This document shows, one piece after another, positions 8,867-17,592 of a DNA stretch of 64,000 nucleotides; the stretch's first letter is position 1, and every line of letters begins with the position of its first letter. Both the position numbers and the translations under genes were made by a program. The DNA is from Arsenicibacter rosenii (lineage in GTDB: Bacteria > Bacteroidota > Bacteroidia > Cytophagales > Spirosomataceae). The notes under the pieces were generated by a model. That model was not told where the DNA came from. It did not search any database and saw nothing but the letters and a program-made list of their open reading frames with translations. Location: the NCBI RefSeq assembly GCF_001870735.1, contig NZ_MORL01000004.1, positions 190,250 through 254,249 on the forward strand. Reading direction: 5' to 3'.

Positions 8867-8932
8867 TATTTTGCCTGATGCCAAAAGAATAAATATCCTG
8901 ATAATCAAAAACTTAAACACACACACATCCAT

Positions 8933-8948
8933 TAGCACAGCATTTGCG
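8933..8948 (+). promoter_or_regulatory. Candidate sigma-54 promoter of the GT4 operon
   Basis: TAGCAC (8933-8938), five bases, then TTGCG (8944-8948). Spacing is correct for RpoN, but the -24 GG reads AG, so it is weaker than the site at 3888. A transcript would start near 8959, about 42 bases before the ATG at 9001. Confidence 0.38.
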
Positions 8949-9000
8949 TAAAGAGTAGATACATGTAGTCAACCATATACCTTTAACGTTTTTGTTAACC

Positions 9001-10269
9001 ATGGCTTTTGAATCAACCAATCCGTCAATTATCGGTCTCGCCAATAAATCATGGGAAATGAATGGTTTGCAGGCAGCCGGCCAACTTATGAACGGACTTG
9101 CTCAACATACCACCGTATTGTACGTGAATCCACAACCAACGTACGCTGATTTGATCAAAGCCACCATCGGTATCACAAACGAGGTAGACATCACCCGGAC
9201 ATATTCCGCGAAATCTCATCTCGAAAAAATCGGGCTGTCGGAAACCGCGTCGATCTATGTCCTGCATCCGCGTCCTGCGCTACCTGTAAACTGGCTAGGC
9301 AGCTCTCATCCGTTCAACTGGACCAGACAGATCAATGCCCGCCGGCTCATGGACGATGTTTGTGCGGCCATGCGTACCTTAAAAATTGACCAGCCCCTTT
9401 TGATTAATATGGGGCAACCAGAAGCCGGACTCAATACAGGGAAGGTTCTGGGCGAACAGCTTTCGATCTATTACCTGGATGGGAATGAGGCAGCGGCCCC
9501 TGCCGGTTCAATGGCGGAGAAGGCCGAAAACATGTTTATTGCCCAGGCAGATGCATTGATTACGAACGAAGAACACGTTCTGACCACCAAAAAAGGAATT
9601 GCCAGACATGCATTTCTGTTACCGGATGGGGTAAACTTCGACTTTTTTAACCAGGCCGTGGGGTTACGGAGCATCCGTCAGACGATCCAGTTATCATGGG
9701 CAGCCCGGTCAAAAACAGCCACCCGCCGCGTAGCCGGTTACATCGGCACTGTTGATGACCGCATTGATCTGGATCTGCTGCTATATAGCATTAACCACAT
9801 GCCCAATACGGATTTCTGGTTTATCGGCGAAATTAAAAGCAAGCGTGTTGATGAAGCCTTATCGAAACTGTCGAATGTCTGGCTTGCCGGAGATCACCCG
9901 TCTACCGTATTACCGGAAATGATGGCCCACATGGATGTTGCCATCATTCCGTTCCACCGTAACGTACAACCCTCACAGACAGCACTGGTAAACGAGTACC
10001 TGGCGGCCGGCATGCCGGTAGTGGCCACGACATTCGGCAATATGGTTGATCACATTGATCAGATCCGGCTTGCCGTTGATGAACACATGTTTTTTGAACA
10101 GCTGGACGAAGCCTTGTACGAACCTTATTTTAGCATTGACCAGGGAATCGACCTTGCCCGCCAGCATACATGGAACAAGCGCGCGGACCAGTTTATGAGC
10201 ATAATCAACAAGTTAACCAGCTACCATTCGTTTGCCGGTTTGAGCAGATTGACTAGTTTGGCGGTTTAA
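9001..10269 (+). CDS. GT4/GT1-type (GT-B fold) glycosyltransferase
   Basis: About 422 residues; ATG 9001 is preferred to the upstream TTG at 8992. The N-terminal half has a Rossmann-like start (SIIGLANKSWEMNG) and resembles bacterial transferases that build surface polysaccharide. The C-terminal half has the donor-binding layout: a D-G-V-N segment (LLPDGVNFDFF), then VAGYIGTVDDR, and P-x-x-x-N-E-Y-x-A-A-G-x-P-V-V in LVNEYLAAGMPVVAT, the site of the family's E-x7-E motif. It probably transfers a sugar from an activated donor onto a glycan at the inner membrane. An FAD oxidase gene follows after 18 bases. Confidence 0.82.
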   Translation: MAFESTNPSIIGLANKSWEMNGLQAAGQLMNGLAQHTTVLYVNPQPTYADLIKATIGITNEVDITRTYSAKSHLEKIGLSETASIYVLHPRPALPVNWLGSSHPFNWTRQINARRLMDDVCAAMRTLKIDQPLLINMGQPEAGLNTGKVLGEQLSIYYLDGNEAAAPAGSMAEKAENMFIAQADALITNEEHVLTTKKGIARHAFLLPDGVNFDFFNQAVGLRSIRQTIQLSWAARSKTATRRVAGYIGTVDDRIDLDLLLYSINHMPNTDFWFIGEIKSKRVDEALSKLSNVWLAGDHPSTVLPEMMAHMDVAIIPFHRNVQPSQTALVNEYLAAGMPVVATTFGNMVDHIDQIRLAVDEHMFFEQLDEALYEPYFSIDQGIDLARQHTWNKRADQFMSIINKLTSYHSFAGLSRLTSLAV

Positions 10270-10287
10270 CTGCTGTTAACCGTCCGG

Positions 10288-11409
10288 ATGTTTAGCTATT
10301 GGGAACAACAAACGTTTTTGAGCGGCATTGATATCGCCGTCATAGGCAGCGGGATTGTCGGTCTGTCGGCCGCCATCCATCTGAAAAGACAACAACCAAC
10401 CGTAACTGTTGCTATTTTTGAACGGGGAATGCTACCAAGCGGCGCCAGCACGAAAAATGCCGGATTTGCCTGCTTCGGTAGCATTTCTGAGTTATTGATG
10501 GACCTCGAAACCCATACCGAAGCCGCGGTCATGGCCCTGGTTGCCAAGCGCTGGCAGGGTTTGCAGCGTCTGAAAGCTAATGTCGGCACCGCAGCCCTGC
10601 GGTTTGAACCCGTCGGCGGGTATGAACTCTTCGACGATGCTGCTTTTTACGCCCGATGCGCCGACCGGATTTCCTATTTTAATGCTTTGCTTCGGGACGA
10701 AATCGGCCCCGATGTATACCGGCCGGCCGACACCGATATTGCCCGTTTTGGCTTCAGACACGTAAACCACCTCATCTTCAACCAATACGAAGGCCATATC
10801 CATACGGGCACGATGATGGCGGCTCTGCTGGAAAAGGCGCAGACGCTCGGCATCTGTGTCTTCAACGGTGCCCTCATTGAGGCAGTCGAAACCGTTAGTC
10901 AGGGTGTACAGCTGGTGACCGCTTCGGGGATTATTCATTGCCGGAAAGCACTGGTGGCCACCAATGCCTTTGCCCGGCAGCTGCTGCCGGCGCTGGATGT
11001 GACGCCCGGCCGCGGGCAGGTACTCGTCACAAAACCGGTCCCGAACCTGCCCCTCAAAGGCACGTTTCATATGGATCAGGGCTATGTTTATTTCCGCGAC
11101 ATCGACGGCCGGGTACTGCTCGGCGGCGGCCGGCATCTGGACATCGCCGGTGAAACAACCACCGCATTCGGCCTGTCTGAGACGATACAGCAACGGCTTC
11201 TTTCGTTACTCGACGAGGTAATTCTGCCCGATCAGCCCTACGAAATTGACCTGCGCTGGAGCGGGATTATGGGGTTTGGCAAACAGCAAACGCCCATCGT
11301 CCGGCAAGTAACGGAGCACGTGGTCTGTGCCGTTAAAATGCAGGGTATGGGCGTTGCGTTGGGTAGTTTAACGGGTGAAGAAGGAGCTGACCTACTGCTT
11401 CGTCAGTGA
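10288..11409 (+). CDS. FAD-dependent oxidoreductase (DAO family)
   Basis: A 373-residue D-amino-acid-oxidase-type flavoprotein. The FAD-binding G-x-G-x-x-G is in IAVIGSGIVGLSAAIHL; a second FAD contact is in SGASTKNAGFACFGS, and the C-terminal FAD segment is in MGFGKQQTPIV. Enzymes of this group oxidize amines or amino acids with H2O2 release. It is the second gene of the GT4 operon (18-base gap), an unexpected partner for a glycosyltransferase. Its end overlaps the convergent GDPD gene by 18 bases. The substrate is unknown. Confidence 0.85.
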   Translation: MFSYWEQQTFLSGIDIAVIGSGIVGLSAAIHLKRQQPTVTVAIFERGMLPSGASTKNAGFACFGSISELLMDLETHTEAAVMALVAKRWQGLQRLKANVGTAALRFEPVGGYELFDDAAFYARCADRISYFNALLRDEIGPDVYRPADTDIARFGFRHVNHLIFNQYEGHIHTGTMMAALLEKAQTLGICVFNGALIEAVETVSQGVQLVTASGIIHCRKALVATNAFARQLLPALDVTPGRGQVLVTKPVPNLPLKGTFHMDQGYVYFRDIDGRVLLGGGRHLDIAGETTTAFGLSETIQQRLLSLLDEVILPDQPYEIDLRWSGIMGFGKQQTPIVRQVTEHVVCAVKMQGMGVALGSLTGEEGADLLLRQ

Positions 11410-12255
11410 TTGCCACACCTCAACCGGCCGGTCTGTTGACATGATATCGGCCCCGTTTTTCACAAACCGGCGATACACCTGATCGCCTTTTGCCACCGCC
11501 TGCTTATCGAGGTTACCCAGCGTACCAAGGATACACGGAATACCTTTCTGGTGCAGGAACTGGTACAGCTCCGTATCCGGCTCTTTTACACCCACAAACG
11601 CCACCATGCGGTTGTCGGGAATGCCCAGATCATGATGCCGGTCATATTCGGCGCGGTTACGGATGGTTACGGAAATCATCAGCGACGGATCCAGTTTATG
11701 GACTTTGGCAGCATCCTGCGCATTGTATGTGATCACACAGGCATAGGTGGCGGCTCCGGTTTTATGGATCATATCGACCACTTTGTCAAACGACACATTC
11801 CGTTTGACATCGAGCGTAAAGGTAACTTTGTTTTTGCCCCACCGCAGTACCTGCTCCAGCGTCGGAATTTTAAAGGCAGTCAGGTTACCGGCATTATCTT
11901 CCAGCCGGTATTGCTGAATGTCGGCGTAGGTTTTATCGATGAGCTTACCGGTGCCGTTGGTGGTCCGGTCCAGGGTCTGGTCGTGCATCATGACCAGCAC
12001 GCTGTCTTTGGTCAGGTCGATGTCACATTCAATAATAACCGGCAGGCGTTTGGCCAGGTAAGCAAAGGATTCGATGCAGTTTTCGGGATAGCCTTTAATG
12101 TCGCCGCCGCCACGGTGCGCCGAGATCATGCCGGTGCGGGTCACTTTGGGGGCCCAGAATTCTGCTAAACTGGCCGGTGCCTTTGTGTATGTTTTTGGGG
12201 TACAGGCCGATAAGGAAACAGCCAGTATGCCGATGAGTGTTTGAGTAAACTTCAT
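11392..12255 (-). CDS. Glycerophosphodiester phosphodiesterase lipoprotein
   Basis: The start at 12255 gives a signal peptide MKFTQTLIGILAVSLSAC with lipobox LSAC, so the protein is a lipoprotein; the longer frame upstream lacks a signal. The mature part has the GDPD hallmarks: AHRGGG, the P-E-N segment (GYPENCIESF), ECDIDLTKDSVLVMMHDQTLDRTTNG and TLDVKR. These enzymes hydrolyse glycerophosphodiesters to glycerol-3-phosphate and an alcohol, using Ca or Mg. About 287 residues, typical size. It is the most downstream of a run of leftward genes, though a decayed regulator lies before it. Confidence 0.9.
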   Translation of the reverse strand: MKFTQTLIGILAVSLSACTPKTYTKAPASLAEFWAPKVTRTGMISAHRGGGDIKGYPENCIESFAYLAKRLPVIIECDIDLTKDSVLVMMHDQTLDRTTNGTGKLIDKTYADIQQYRLEDNAGNLTAFKIPTLEQVLRWGKNKVTFTLDVKRNVSFDKVVDMIHKTGAATYACVITYNAQDAAKVHKLDPSLMISVTIRNRAEYDRHHDLGIPDNRMVAFVGVKEPDTELYQFLHQKGIPCILGTLGNLDKQAVAKGDQVYRRFVKNGADIMSTDRPVEVWQSLTKQ

Positions 12256-12301
12256 GCCGCAAAGGTAAGGCAAAAACCGTTGTGGCAGGTCAGCCTCAAC
12301 C

Positions 12302-12535
12302 TCAGGACGGATTAGCCCAGTGGTCGATACCGGCTTTTTTCTGCTGCCAGAGGCGGGTCGGGGTGTCGTTGGCAAACTGGCGGAAGTCTTTCAGGATGTG
12401 CGGACAATCATAGTATCCGCATGCCAGGGCAATATCCAGCCAGTCTTTTTCGGGTAAAGTACCTCCGCACACGAGGACGAAGCGGAGGACCCGGGACGAT
12501 GTGCGGCAAAAAAGCCATACAATCAGTGTTGCCGT
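12302..12535 (-). pseudogene. Remnant of an AraC-family regulator (C-terminal HTH)
   Basis: Reading leftward, this stretch encodes the end of an AraC-type DNA-binding domain: RVLRF, then LPEKDWLDIALACGYYD, then PHILKDFRQFANDTPTRL, and a stop at 12302-12304. The second helix-turn-helix and the family's F-x-x-F-x-x-x-T-P pattern are clear. There is no start codon in front; the frame begins directly at the stop codon of the SpeE-like gene. The N-terminal part of the regulator is missing. It looks like the residue of a deletion that removed most of the regulator. The missing few residues between RVLRF and the next helix suggest further decay. Confidence 0.75.
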
Positions 12536-14812
12536 TTAATACCCTACCTTATCCCGCTGCCGGATGCTGTATTCATCTTTTGGAAACAGATCCGTATTGA
12601 TCTCGTCCGGAACCGTCGTTGGCCGTGGCAGCAGTTGGGTAACCGGCCGGAACTTTTCAATCAGCTTCCACAGATCGACGTTCGCCATTCCGTAATGCTG
12701 CTTACTGAACACGCTCGTTGCCCGCTGCTCAATGGCCCCCCAGTCGAGCAGAATCGGCTCATTACTGCCAATCAGCACCAGATGCTCCACATACAATACA
12801 TAGGGAAACACCTGCCGGAAGGTATTCAGCACGCGGCCCGTCGGGCACCAGGTAACTGCCAGCCCCTTTGGTTTCAGGCGGGAGCGCAGCAAGGCAAAGT
12901 ATTCTTTCGAGTAAATATTCCCGGAGAAAGCCGACGAGGGCCGCAGCGCATCGGCCTCAATCACATCGTACAGGTCCGGCCGCTGCCGGAGCGCATACCG
13001 GCCGTCCCGGAAAATAAGTTGCAGGCGCTTGTCAGACAATACATACTCAACGGCACGGTCATTGGCCACGGCAGCATATTCGGCCAGTAGCTGCGCCTGG
13101 TTGCTCACAATTTCGAAACAGTCGATCCGCCGGGTTTCGGCGCGGCCACCGATGCCCTGCACCGTCCCGCCCGACCCCAGCCCGATAACGGCTACCTTTT
13201 CCGGGTTCGGGTGAATCATCACCGGCAACCCGCCCAGCAGGGTATGTACCTCATCAATATAAAACGGCAACCCGCTCTGACCCAATCCATTGACAAATAC
13301 AACTCCGCTACTTTGGGCACTATCCAGCTTAATGACCGACACACCTGATTCATTTTCGTTGAACAGAATCTGCTTTTCTGACCGGACCCCGTTCATGAGC
13401 TGCCAGAACCGGTTATTATCGGGAATGGTCAGGATGGCCAGCAGCTGAACAATCACCAGCACAATCATTGCCACCGGATGAATGTGCTTGCGGAAAAACA
13501 GTACAAACCCATAGACCAGACTCAGCCCGGCAATCAGCCGCAGCAACTCTGCCGAGCCAAACAACGGAAAGCCGACCCATGTGACCCACCACGCGCCGAC
13601 CGCCGACCCGACGATGTTGATAAACTGTAGCCAGCCCACTTTGCGCCCCACTTCCTCGTAGCGGTCCTGAATCAGGGATTGCGACACGGCAAAGCTCAGG
13701 CCCATCAGAAACGTAGGGACAAACAGTAAAAACAGCGGAATCAGGCCGTAGGTGAACAGCGTAAACCGCGCGTTCAGCACCGGCTCCCCGCTCAGAAAAT
13801 AATCCCACAGAAAACGCAGGGCCGGCAGCTTACTGACACCGGCAATGAAAATCACGACCGACAGCCCGGTATAGCTGTACAGGATCGTCTGGGCAATCAG
13901 AAACAGGCGTTCGCGACGGGCAGGTACCTGATAGGCCCGGCCTTTTACCAGCCGCACACCCACCCATGTGCCAATGGCCATAGACCCCAGATAGATGGCC
14001 AGCAGCACCGAAAACGTCAGCGAAACCGACTTAATCAGCGTTTCGAGGACCCTGAACCAGATCAGTTCCAGCGACAGGGCAGCGAGACCCGACAGAAAAT
14101 AGTGGGTCGACCACAGCGTAAGCGTAGCGGTAAACGGGAGGCTACCCGTTTCGGTGTCGGTTACCGGCCCGGCTCCAACCTGCCGATGCTGCCGTCCCAG
14201 CCCTAATGCCCCAATCGCACAAATACCGTTCAATGCCACGCCAACCCAGATCGACGATGCGTAGCCCATCTGCCGCACCAGCACGAATCCGGTAACAAAT
14301 GCCCCGACGGCCGCACCGAGGGTGTTCACAAAATAAAGCAGACTAATGTATCGGGCCTGTTCGGTACCATCAGCAAACCGGAACGCTTTGGACAAAGCCG
14401 GTAGCGAGAAGCCCATCAGAAACGTCGGCACCAGCAGCACCCCGAAAACAACCGCATACAATACAACGGCATTATCCCCGAAATCGGGGGCCGACTGAAA
14501 AAGGTAGTCGTAGAGAATTCCTTTACTGAACGCGGCAAACAACAGAATGCCGGCTTCGGCACCGACAAAATAACGCAGATTTAAGGATGGCGTTGCCCGG
14601 TCGGCCAGCCGCCCCCCGACAAGGTAACCCAGCCCGAGACCGGTCATAAATGCCGACACAATCAGACTGATGCTGACCGTATCCGAACCTGTATAAAAAA
14701 CGAGCAGGCGCTGCCAGATAACCTGATAGAGCAAGGCCGCAAAGCCGGAAAGGAAAAACAAAATAAACAGGACAATAACAGGCCGTTTGGCCGCTGGCAG
14801 AACATGGGTCAT
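12536..14812 (-). CDS. Membrane-embedded spermidine-synthase-like protein
   Basis: A 758-residue protein of two parts. Residues 1 to about 470 form roughly a dozen membrane segments of the transporter-like type often fused to aminopropyltransferase domains, with two repeats of G-x-x-x-P-T-F-L-M-G-F/L-S (LVPTFLMGFSL; FVPTFLMGLSF). Residues about 480-740 form a SpeE-like Rossmann domain with VAVIGLGSGGTVQGI and DVIEADALRP. The acidic motif that follows in true spermidine synthases (D-x-x-D-P) is not present, so polyamine synthesis is doubtful. The enzyme reaction and the transported substrate are unknown. The M1 peptidase gene lies 42 bases upstream on the same strand. Confidence 0.85.
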   Translation of the reverse strand: MTHVLPAAKRPVIVLFILFFLSGFAALLYQVIWQRLLVFYTGSDTVSISLIVSAFMTGLGLGYLVGGRLADRATPSLNLRYFVGAEAGILLFAAFSKGILYDYLFQSAPDFGDNAVVLYAVVFGVLLVPTFLMGFSLPALSKAFRFADGTEQARYISLLYFVNTLGAAVGAFVTGFVLVRQMGYASSIWVGVALNGICAIGALGLGRQHRQVGAGPVTDTETGSLPFTATLTLWSTHYFLSGLAALSLELIWFRVLETLIKSVSLTFSVLLAIYLGSMAIGTWVGVRLVKGRAYQVPARRERLFLIAQTILYSYTGLSVVIFIAGVSKLPALRFLWDYFLSGEPVLNARFTLFTYGLIPLFLLFVPTFLMGLSFAVSQSLIQDRYEEVGRKVGWLQFINIVGSAVGAWWVTWVGFPLFGSAELLRLIAGLSLVYGFVLFFRKHIHPVAMIVLVIVQLLAILTIPDNNRFWQLMNGVRSEKQILFNENESGVSVIKLDSAQSSGVVFVNGLGQSGLPFYIDEVHTLLGGLPVMIHPNPEKVAVIGLGSGGTVQGIGGRAETRRIDCFEIVSNQAQLLAEYAAVANDRAVEYVLSDKRLQLIFRDGRYALRQRPDLYDVIEADALRPSSAFSGNIYSKEYFALLRSRLKPKGLAVTWCPTGRVLNTFRQVFPYVLYVEHLVLIGSNEPILLDWGAIEQRATSVFSKQHYGMANVDLWKLIEKFRPVTQLLPRPTTVPDEINTDLFPKDEYSIRQRDKVGY

Positions 14813-14854
14813 TTGGATAGATAAGCTATATGGGAGTAGTGAATGTCTGTGGCG

Positions 14855-16483
14855 TTATTTTGCCTGTGTCGCCTTCATCAGCACCGTATTGTCGGGGTCG
14901 AGCACAACCAGCACCGGCTTTTGATCCAGCGGAACCGTGAACTCCCGCTGCCGTTTGTCGAGCACAACCCTGACCGAGCGCGCCAGATCGCGGTTGATAC
15001 CGTCCTGCAAACTAAACACCAGCGGCAACGTAAACGTAGTGGCCACCGCCTGTTGCTGGGCTACGTTGATAACCAGCACCTTCCGGGAGGCATCATATCG
15101 CCAGCGCCAGGTTAGTTCCGGATACCCCGGCTGATAGAGCCACTGCCGGAAAAACGTCGCCAGCGAACGGCCGGCCGCTTGTTCCATCATGTGCTGAAAG
15201 TCTGCTGTCTGCGCATTGCTGTCGCGGTAACGGGCATAATAAGCCCGGACGCCCTGCCAGAATACCTCGTCGCCCACTTCATGGCGCAGCATATGCAGCA
15301 CCCAGCCTCCTTTCTGATATGAATTCGGATTCAGCAAACTGATTAGATCCGTGGCGGTTGAATCAACGATGGTTCCGGTTGGGCGCAGGCCTGCAAACCG
15401 GAAAATCTGTCCCTTGTTGGTATTCAGGATGCGGTTGAGCGTGTCGCGCCCGTAGGCATGTTCGAGGTAGAGCGCAGAGAAATAGGTGGCAAATCCTTCG
15501 CTGAGCCAGACATGCGGCCAGTCGGCTTCTGAAGCGGAGTTGCCAAACCATTGATGCGCAATTTCATGGGCCAGCAGCGCTTCCATGTCTATGTTCTTGC
15601 GCCCGACAATCGCTTTTTCGTTGTAAAAAATACAGCTTGCATTCTCCATTCCGCCAAACATCGTCGTAGATTCGACATTGGCCAGTTTTTCATAGGCATA
15701 CGGCCCGATTTTATCGATAAAGAACTGTAGCATCCCGCGGGCAGGTTTGTAGTCGATAAATCCCTTTGTGCTGTCGCGGGGATAAAGCCAGCTTTGTACC
15801 GGAATACCGGCTACACGGCCCACCTCCTCAACGGCAAACTGAGCCGCACCAATCACCATCACTTTGGTCGGGATGGGGGAACCTTCGTGCCAGTGTGTAA
15901 GTTTCTGACCGTTTGGCATGACATGCTCAGTGACCAGTTTGCCGTTGGCTATAACGCGGTACCGGGCCGGCGCCGTGACCATAAAATCGCAGGTGGCCTT
16001 GTCAGACGGATGGTCAACGACCGGTAACCAGTGGCGGGCATTGTTGGGCCAGTTATCGCCGAAAAAGGTCCGGTCACCGAATTTGTTTTTACTGATAATC
16101 AGGCCCTTTTCAGGAATACCTTCGTAGCGGATAATCACCTCCTGCGGGATATTGGGCTGACCGGTCAGGGTCAGGTACACGCGGTTTTGCCGGTGCGAAA
16201 AAAGGACTTCTTTCCCATCGGCAGCGGATACGCCCGTCACACGCATACCCGTTGTGGCGGTGCCCGATGCCGGTCCGGCCAGGTCAAACCAAACGAGGTC
16301 GGTTTGTGCGGACCGCTGGTTAAACCGGATGCGTGTTTCGCCCTTGATCTGGTTTGACTCATCCGACAGAGTCAGCGAAAAATGGTAGAACAAAACATCT
16401 ATGTTCGGTTGCTGGTAGGTTAACTGGCCGCAGCATTGGCCCCGGATAGCCAACAGCAAAACGACAATAAGGTATCTGTTCAT
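14855..16483 (-). CDS. Secreted M1-family zinc aminopeptidase
   Basis: The start at 16483 gives MNRYLIVVLLLAIRG, a signal peptide ending near GQCCGQ. The zinc site H-E-x-x-H is at residues 306-310 (LLAHEIAHQWFGN), with the third ligand Glu at about 329 in WLSEGFATYF. The M1 exopeptidase signature G-G-M-E-N is at about 277-281. At 542 residues it has the N-terminal beta domain and catalytic domain but no large C-terminal helical domain, like many Bacteroidota M1 proteins. It should remove N-terminal residues from peptides outside the cytoplasm. It may be cotranscribed with the SpeE-like gene. Confidence 0.92.
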   Translation of the reverse strand: MNRYLIVVLLLAIRGQCCGQLTYQQPNIDVLFYHFSLTLSDESNQIKGETRIRFNQRSAQTDLVWFDLAGPASGTATTGMRVTGVSAADGKEVLFSHRQNRVYLTLTGQPNIPQEVIIRYEGIPEKGLIISKNKFGDRTFFGDNWPNNARHWLPVVDHPSDKATCDFMVTAPARYRVIANGKLVTEHVMPNGQKLTHWHEGSPIPTKVMVIGAAQFAVEEVGRVAGIPVQSWLYPRDSTKGFIDYKPARGMLQFFIDKIGPYAYEKLANVESTTMFGGMENASCIFYNEKAIVGRKNIDMEALLAHEIAHQWFGNSASEADWPHVWLSEGFATYFSALYLEHAYGRDTLNRILNTNKGQIFRFAGLRPTGTIVDSTATDLISLLNPNSYQKGGWVLHMLRHEVGDEVFWQGVRAYYARYRDSNAQTADFQHMMEQAAGRSLATFFRQWLYQPGYPELTWRWRYDASRKVLVINVAQQQAVATTFTLPLVFSLQDGINRDLARSVRVVLDKRQREFTVPLDQKPVLVVLDPDNTVLMKATQAK

Positions 16484-16535
16484 AATCAGTGCCTGGGCGA
16501 CCCGTTCGGTCAATTGTCAGATAATTACCTGGATA

Positions 16536-16551
16536 GATCCGTATCCGGATC
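16536..16551. promoter_or_regulatory. Palindrome in a divergent gap
   Basis: GATCCG-TATC-CGGATC is a perfect 6-4-6 inverted repeat in the 285-base gap between the M1 peptidase and the sugar dehydrogenase, about 50 bases before the peptidase start. It could be an operator. Nothing else definite was seen in this gap. Confidence 0.25.
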
Positions 16552-16768
16552 ATTAAATTTTCGCTAAAATAGCACACAATCAATAACCTTTGCTACAGGC
16601 ACCGGTTACCCAAAGATCATACTTCTTGTTTTACATACATAACATAGTTGGATAGACTGACCGGTCTGACAGAGCGGCAGAATGTATTTGGAGGTGTTCG
16701 GCAGTAAATGCGTATGAGATGCTTCCTGCGTCAGCATGACAAAAGTGGTACCATTTAAACCAAATTTT

Positions 16769-17572
16769 ATGGAGAAGAAATTAGCCGGGCAGATAGCTCT
16801 GGTTACCGGCGGAAGCTCCGGCATCGGTGCAGGGGTAGCCCTTGCACTCGGTCAGGCCGGGGCCAATGTGGTGGTCAATTATAGTTCAAGTCTGAAAGGA
16901 GCACAGGAGGTGGTCGCCCAAATCGAAGCGGCCGGTAGCCGGGCCATCGCCGTCCAGGCCGATGTAAGTCAGGAAGCGCAGGTACAGGCCATGTTTAAAG
17001 AGGCCATTGAGCAGTTTGGTACCATTGACATCCTGGTCAACAATGCCGGTTTGCAGAAAGATGCCAAATTCGACGAAATGACGCTTGATCAGTGGCAAAC
17101 GGTGATCAACATCAACCTGACCGGTCAGTTTCTGTGCGCCCGCGAAGCCATCCGCGAGTTTCTGCGCCGTGGCCCGCGGCCGGAGGTTTCGCTCGCAACC
17201 GGCAAAATCATCTGCATGAGTTCGGTTCACGAGGTAATTCCGTGGGCAGGCCATGTCAATTATGCGGCCTCAAAGGGCGGGGTAAAACTCCTGATGCAGT
17301 CGCTGGCGCAGGAATATGGCGACCGGAAAATCCGCGTAAACAGCATTGCGCCCGGGGCCATTCAGACACCGATCAACAAACCGGCCTGGGAAACAACGCA
17401 GGCGCTCAACAGCCTCATGTCGCTGATCCCGTACAACCGCATCGGGCAGCCCGACGATATTGGTAAACTCGCCGTTTTTCTGGCCTCCGACGATTCGGAT
17501 TACATTACCGGCACCAGTATCCTGATTGATGGGGGCATGACCGTTTTTGAAAGCTTTGCAACCGGAGGCTGA
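16769..17572 (+). CDS. SDR-family glucose 1-dehydrogenase-like protein
   Basis: The ATG at 16769 starts MEKKLAGQIALVTGG; the in-frame codons upstream are not SDR-like. The cofactor motif TGGSSGIG, the structural NNAG, the catalytic Ser in CMSSVHE and the Y-x-x-x-K in NYAASKGG are present, and the end SILIDGGMT is typical of classical SDRs. The closest named type is glucose 1-dehydrogenase (glucose plus NAD(P) to gluconolactone), but substrate cannot be fixed from sequence. About 267 residues. It is followed 20 bases later by a glucosidase gene, so the pair may release and oxidize a sugar. Confidence 0.88.
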   Translation: MEKKLAGQIALVTGGSSGIGAGVALALGQAGANVVVNYSSSLKGAQEVVAQIEAAGSRAIAVQADVSQEAQVQAMFKEAIEQFGTIDILVNNAGLQKDAKFDEMTLDQWQTVININLTGQFLCAREAIREFLRRGPRPEVSLATGKIICMSSVHEVIPWAGHVNYAASKGGVKLLMQSLAQEYGDRKIRVNSIAPGAIQTPINKPAWETTQALNSLMSLIPYNRIGQPDDIGKLAVFLASDDSDYITGTSILIDGGMTVFESFATGG

Positions 17573-17592
17573 GCCGTTTAAATGTCTGCATC

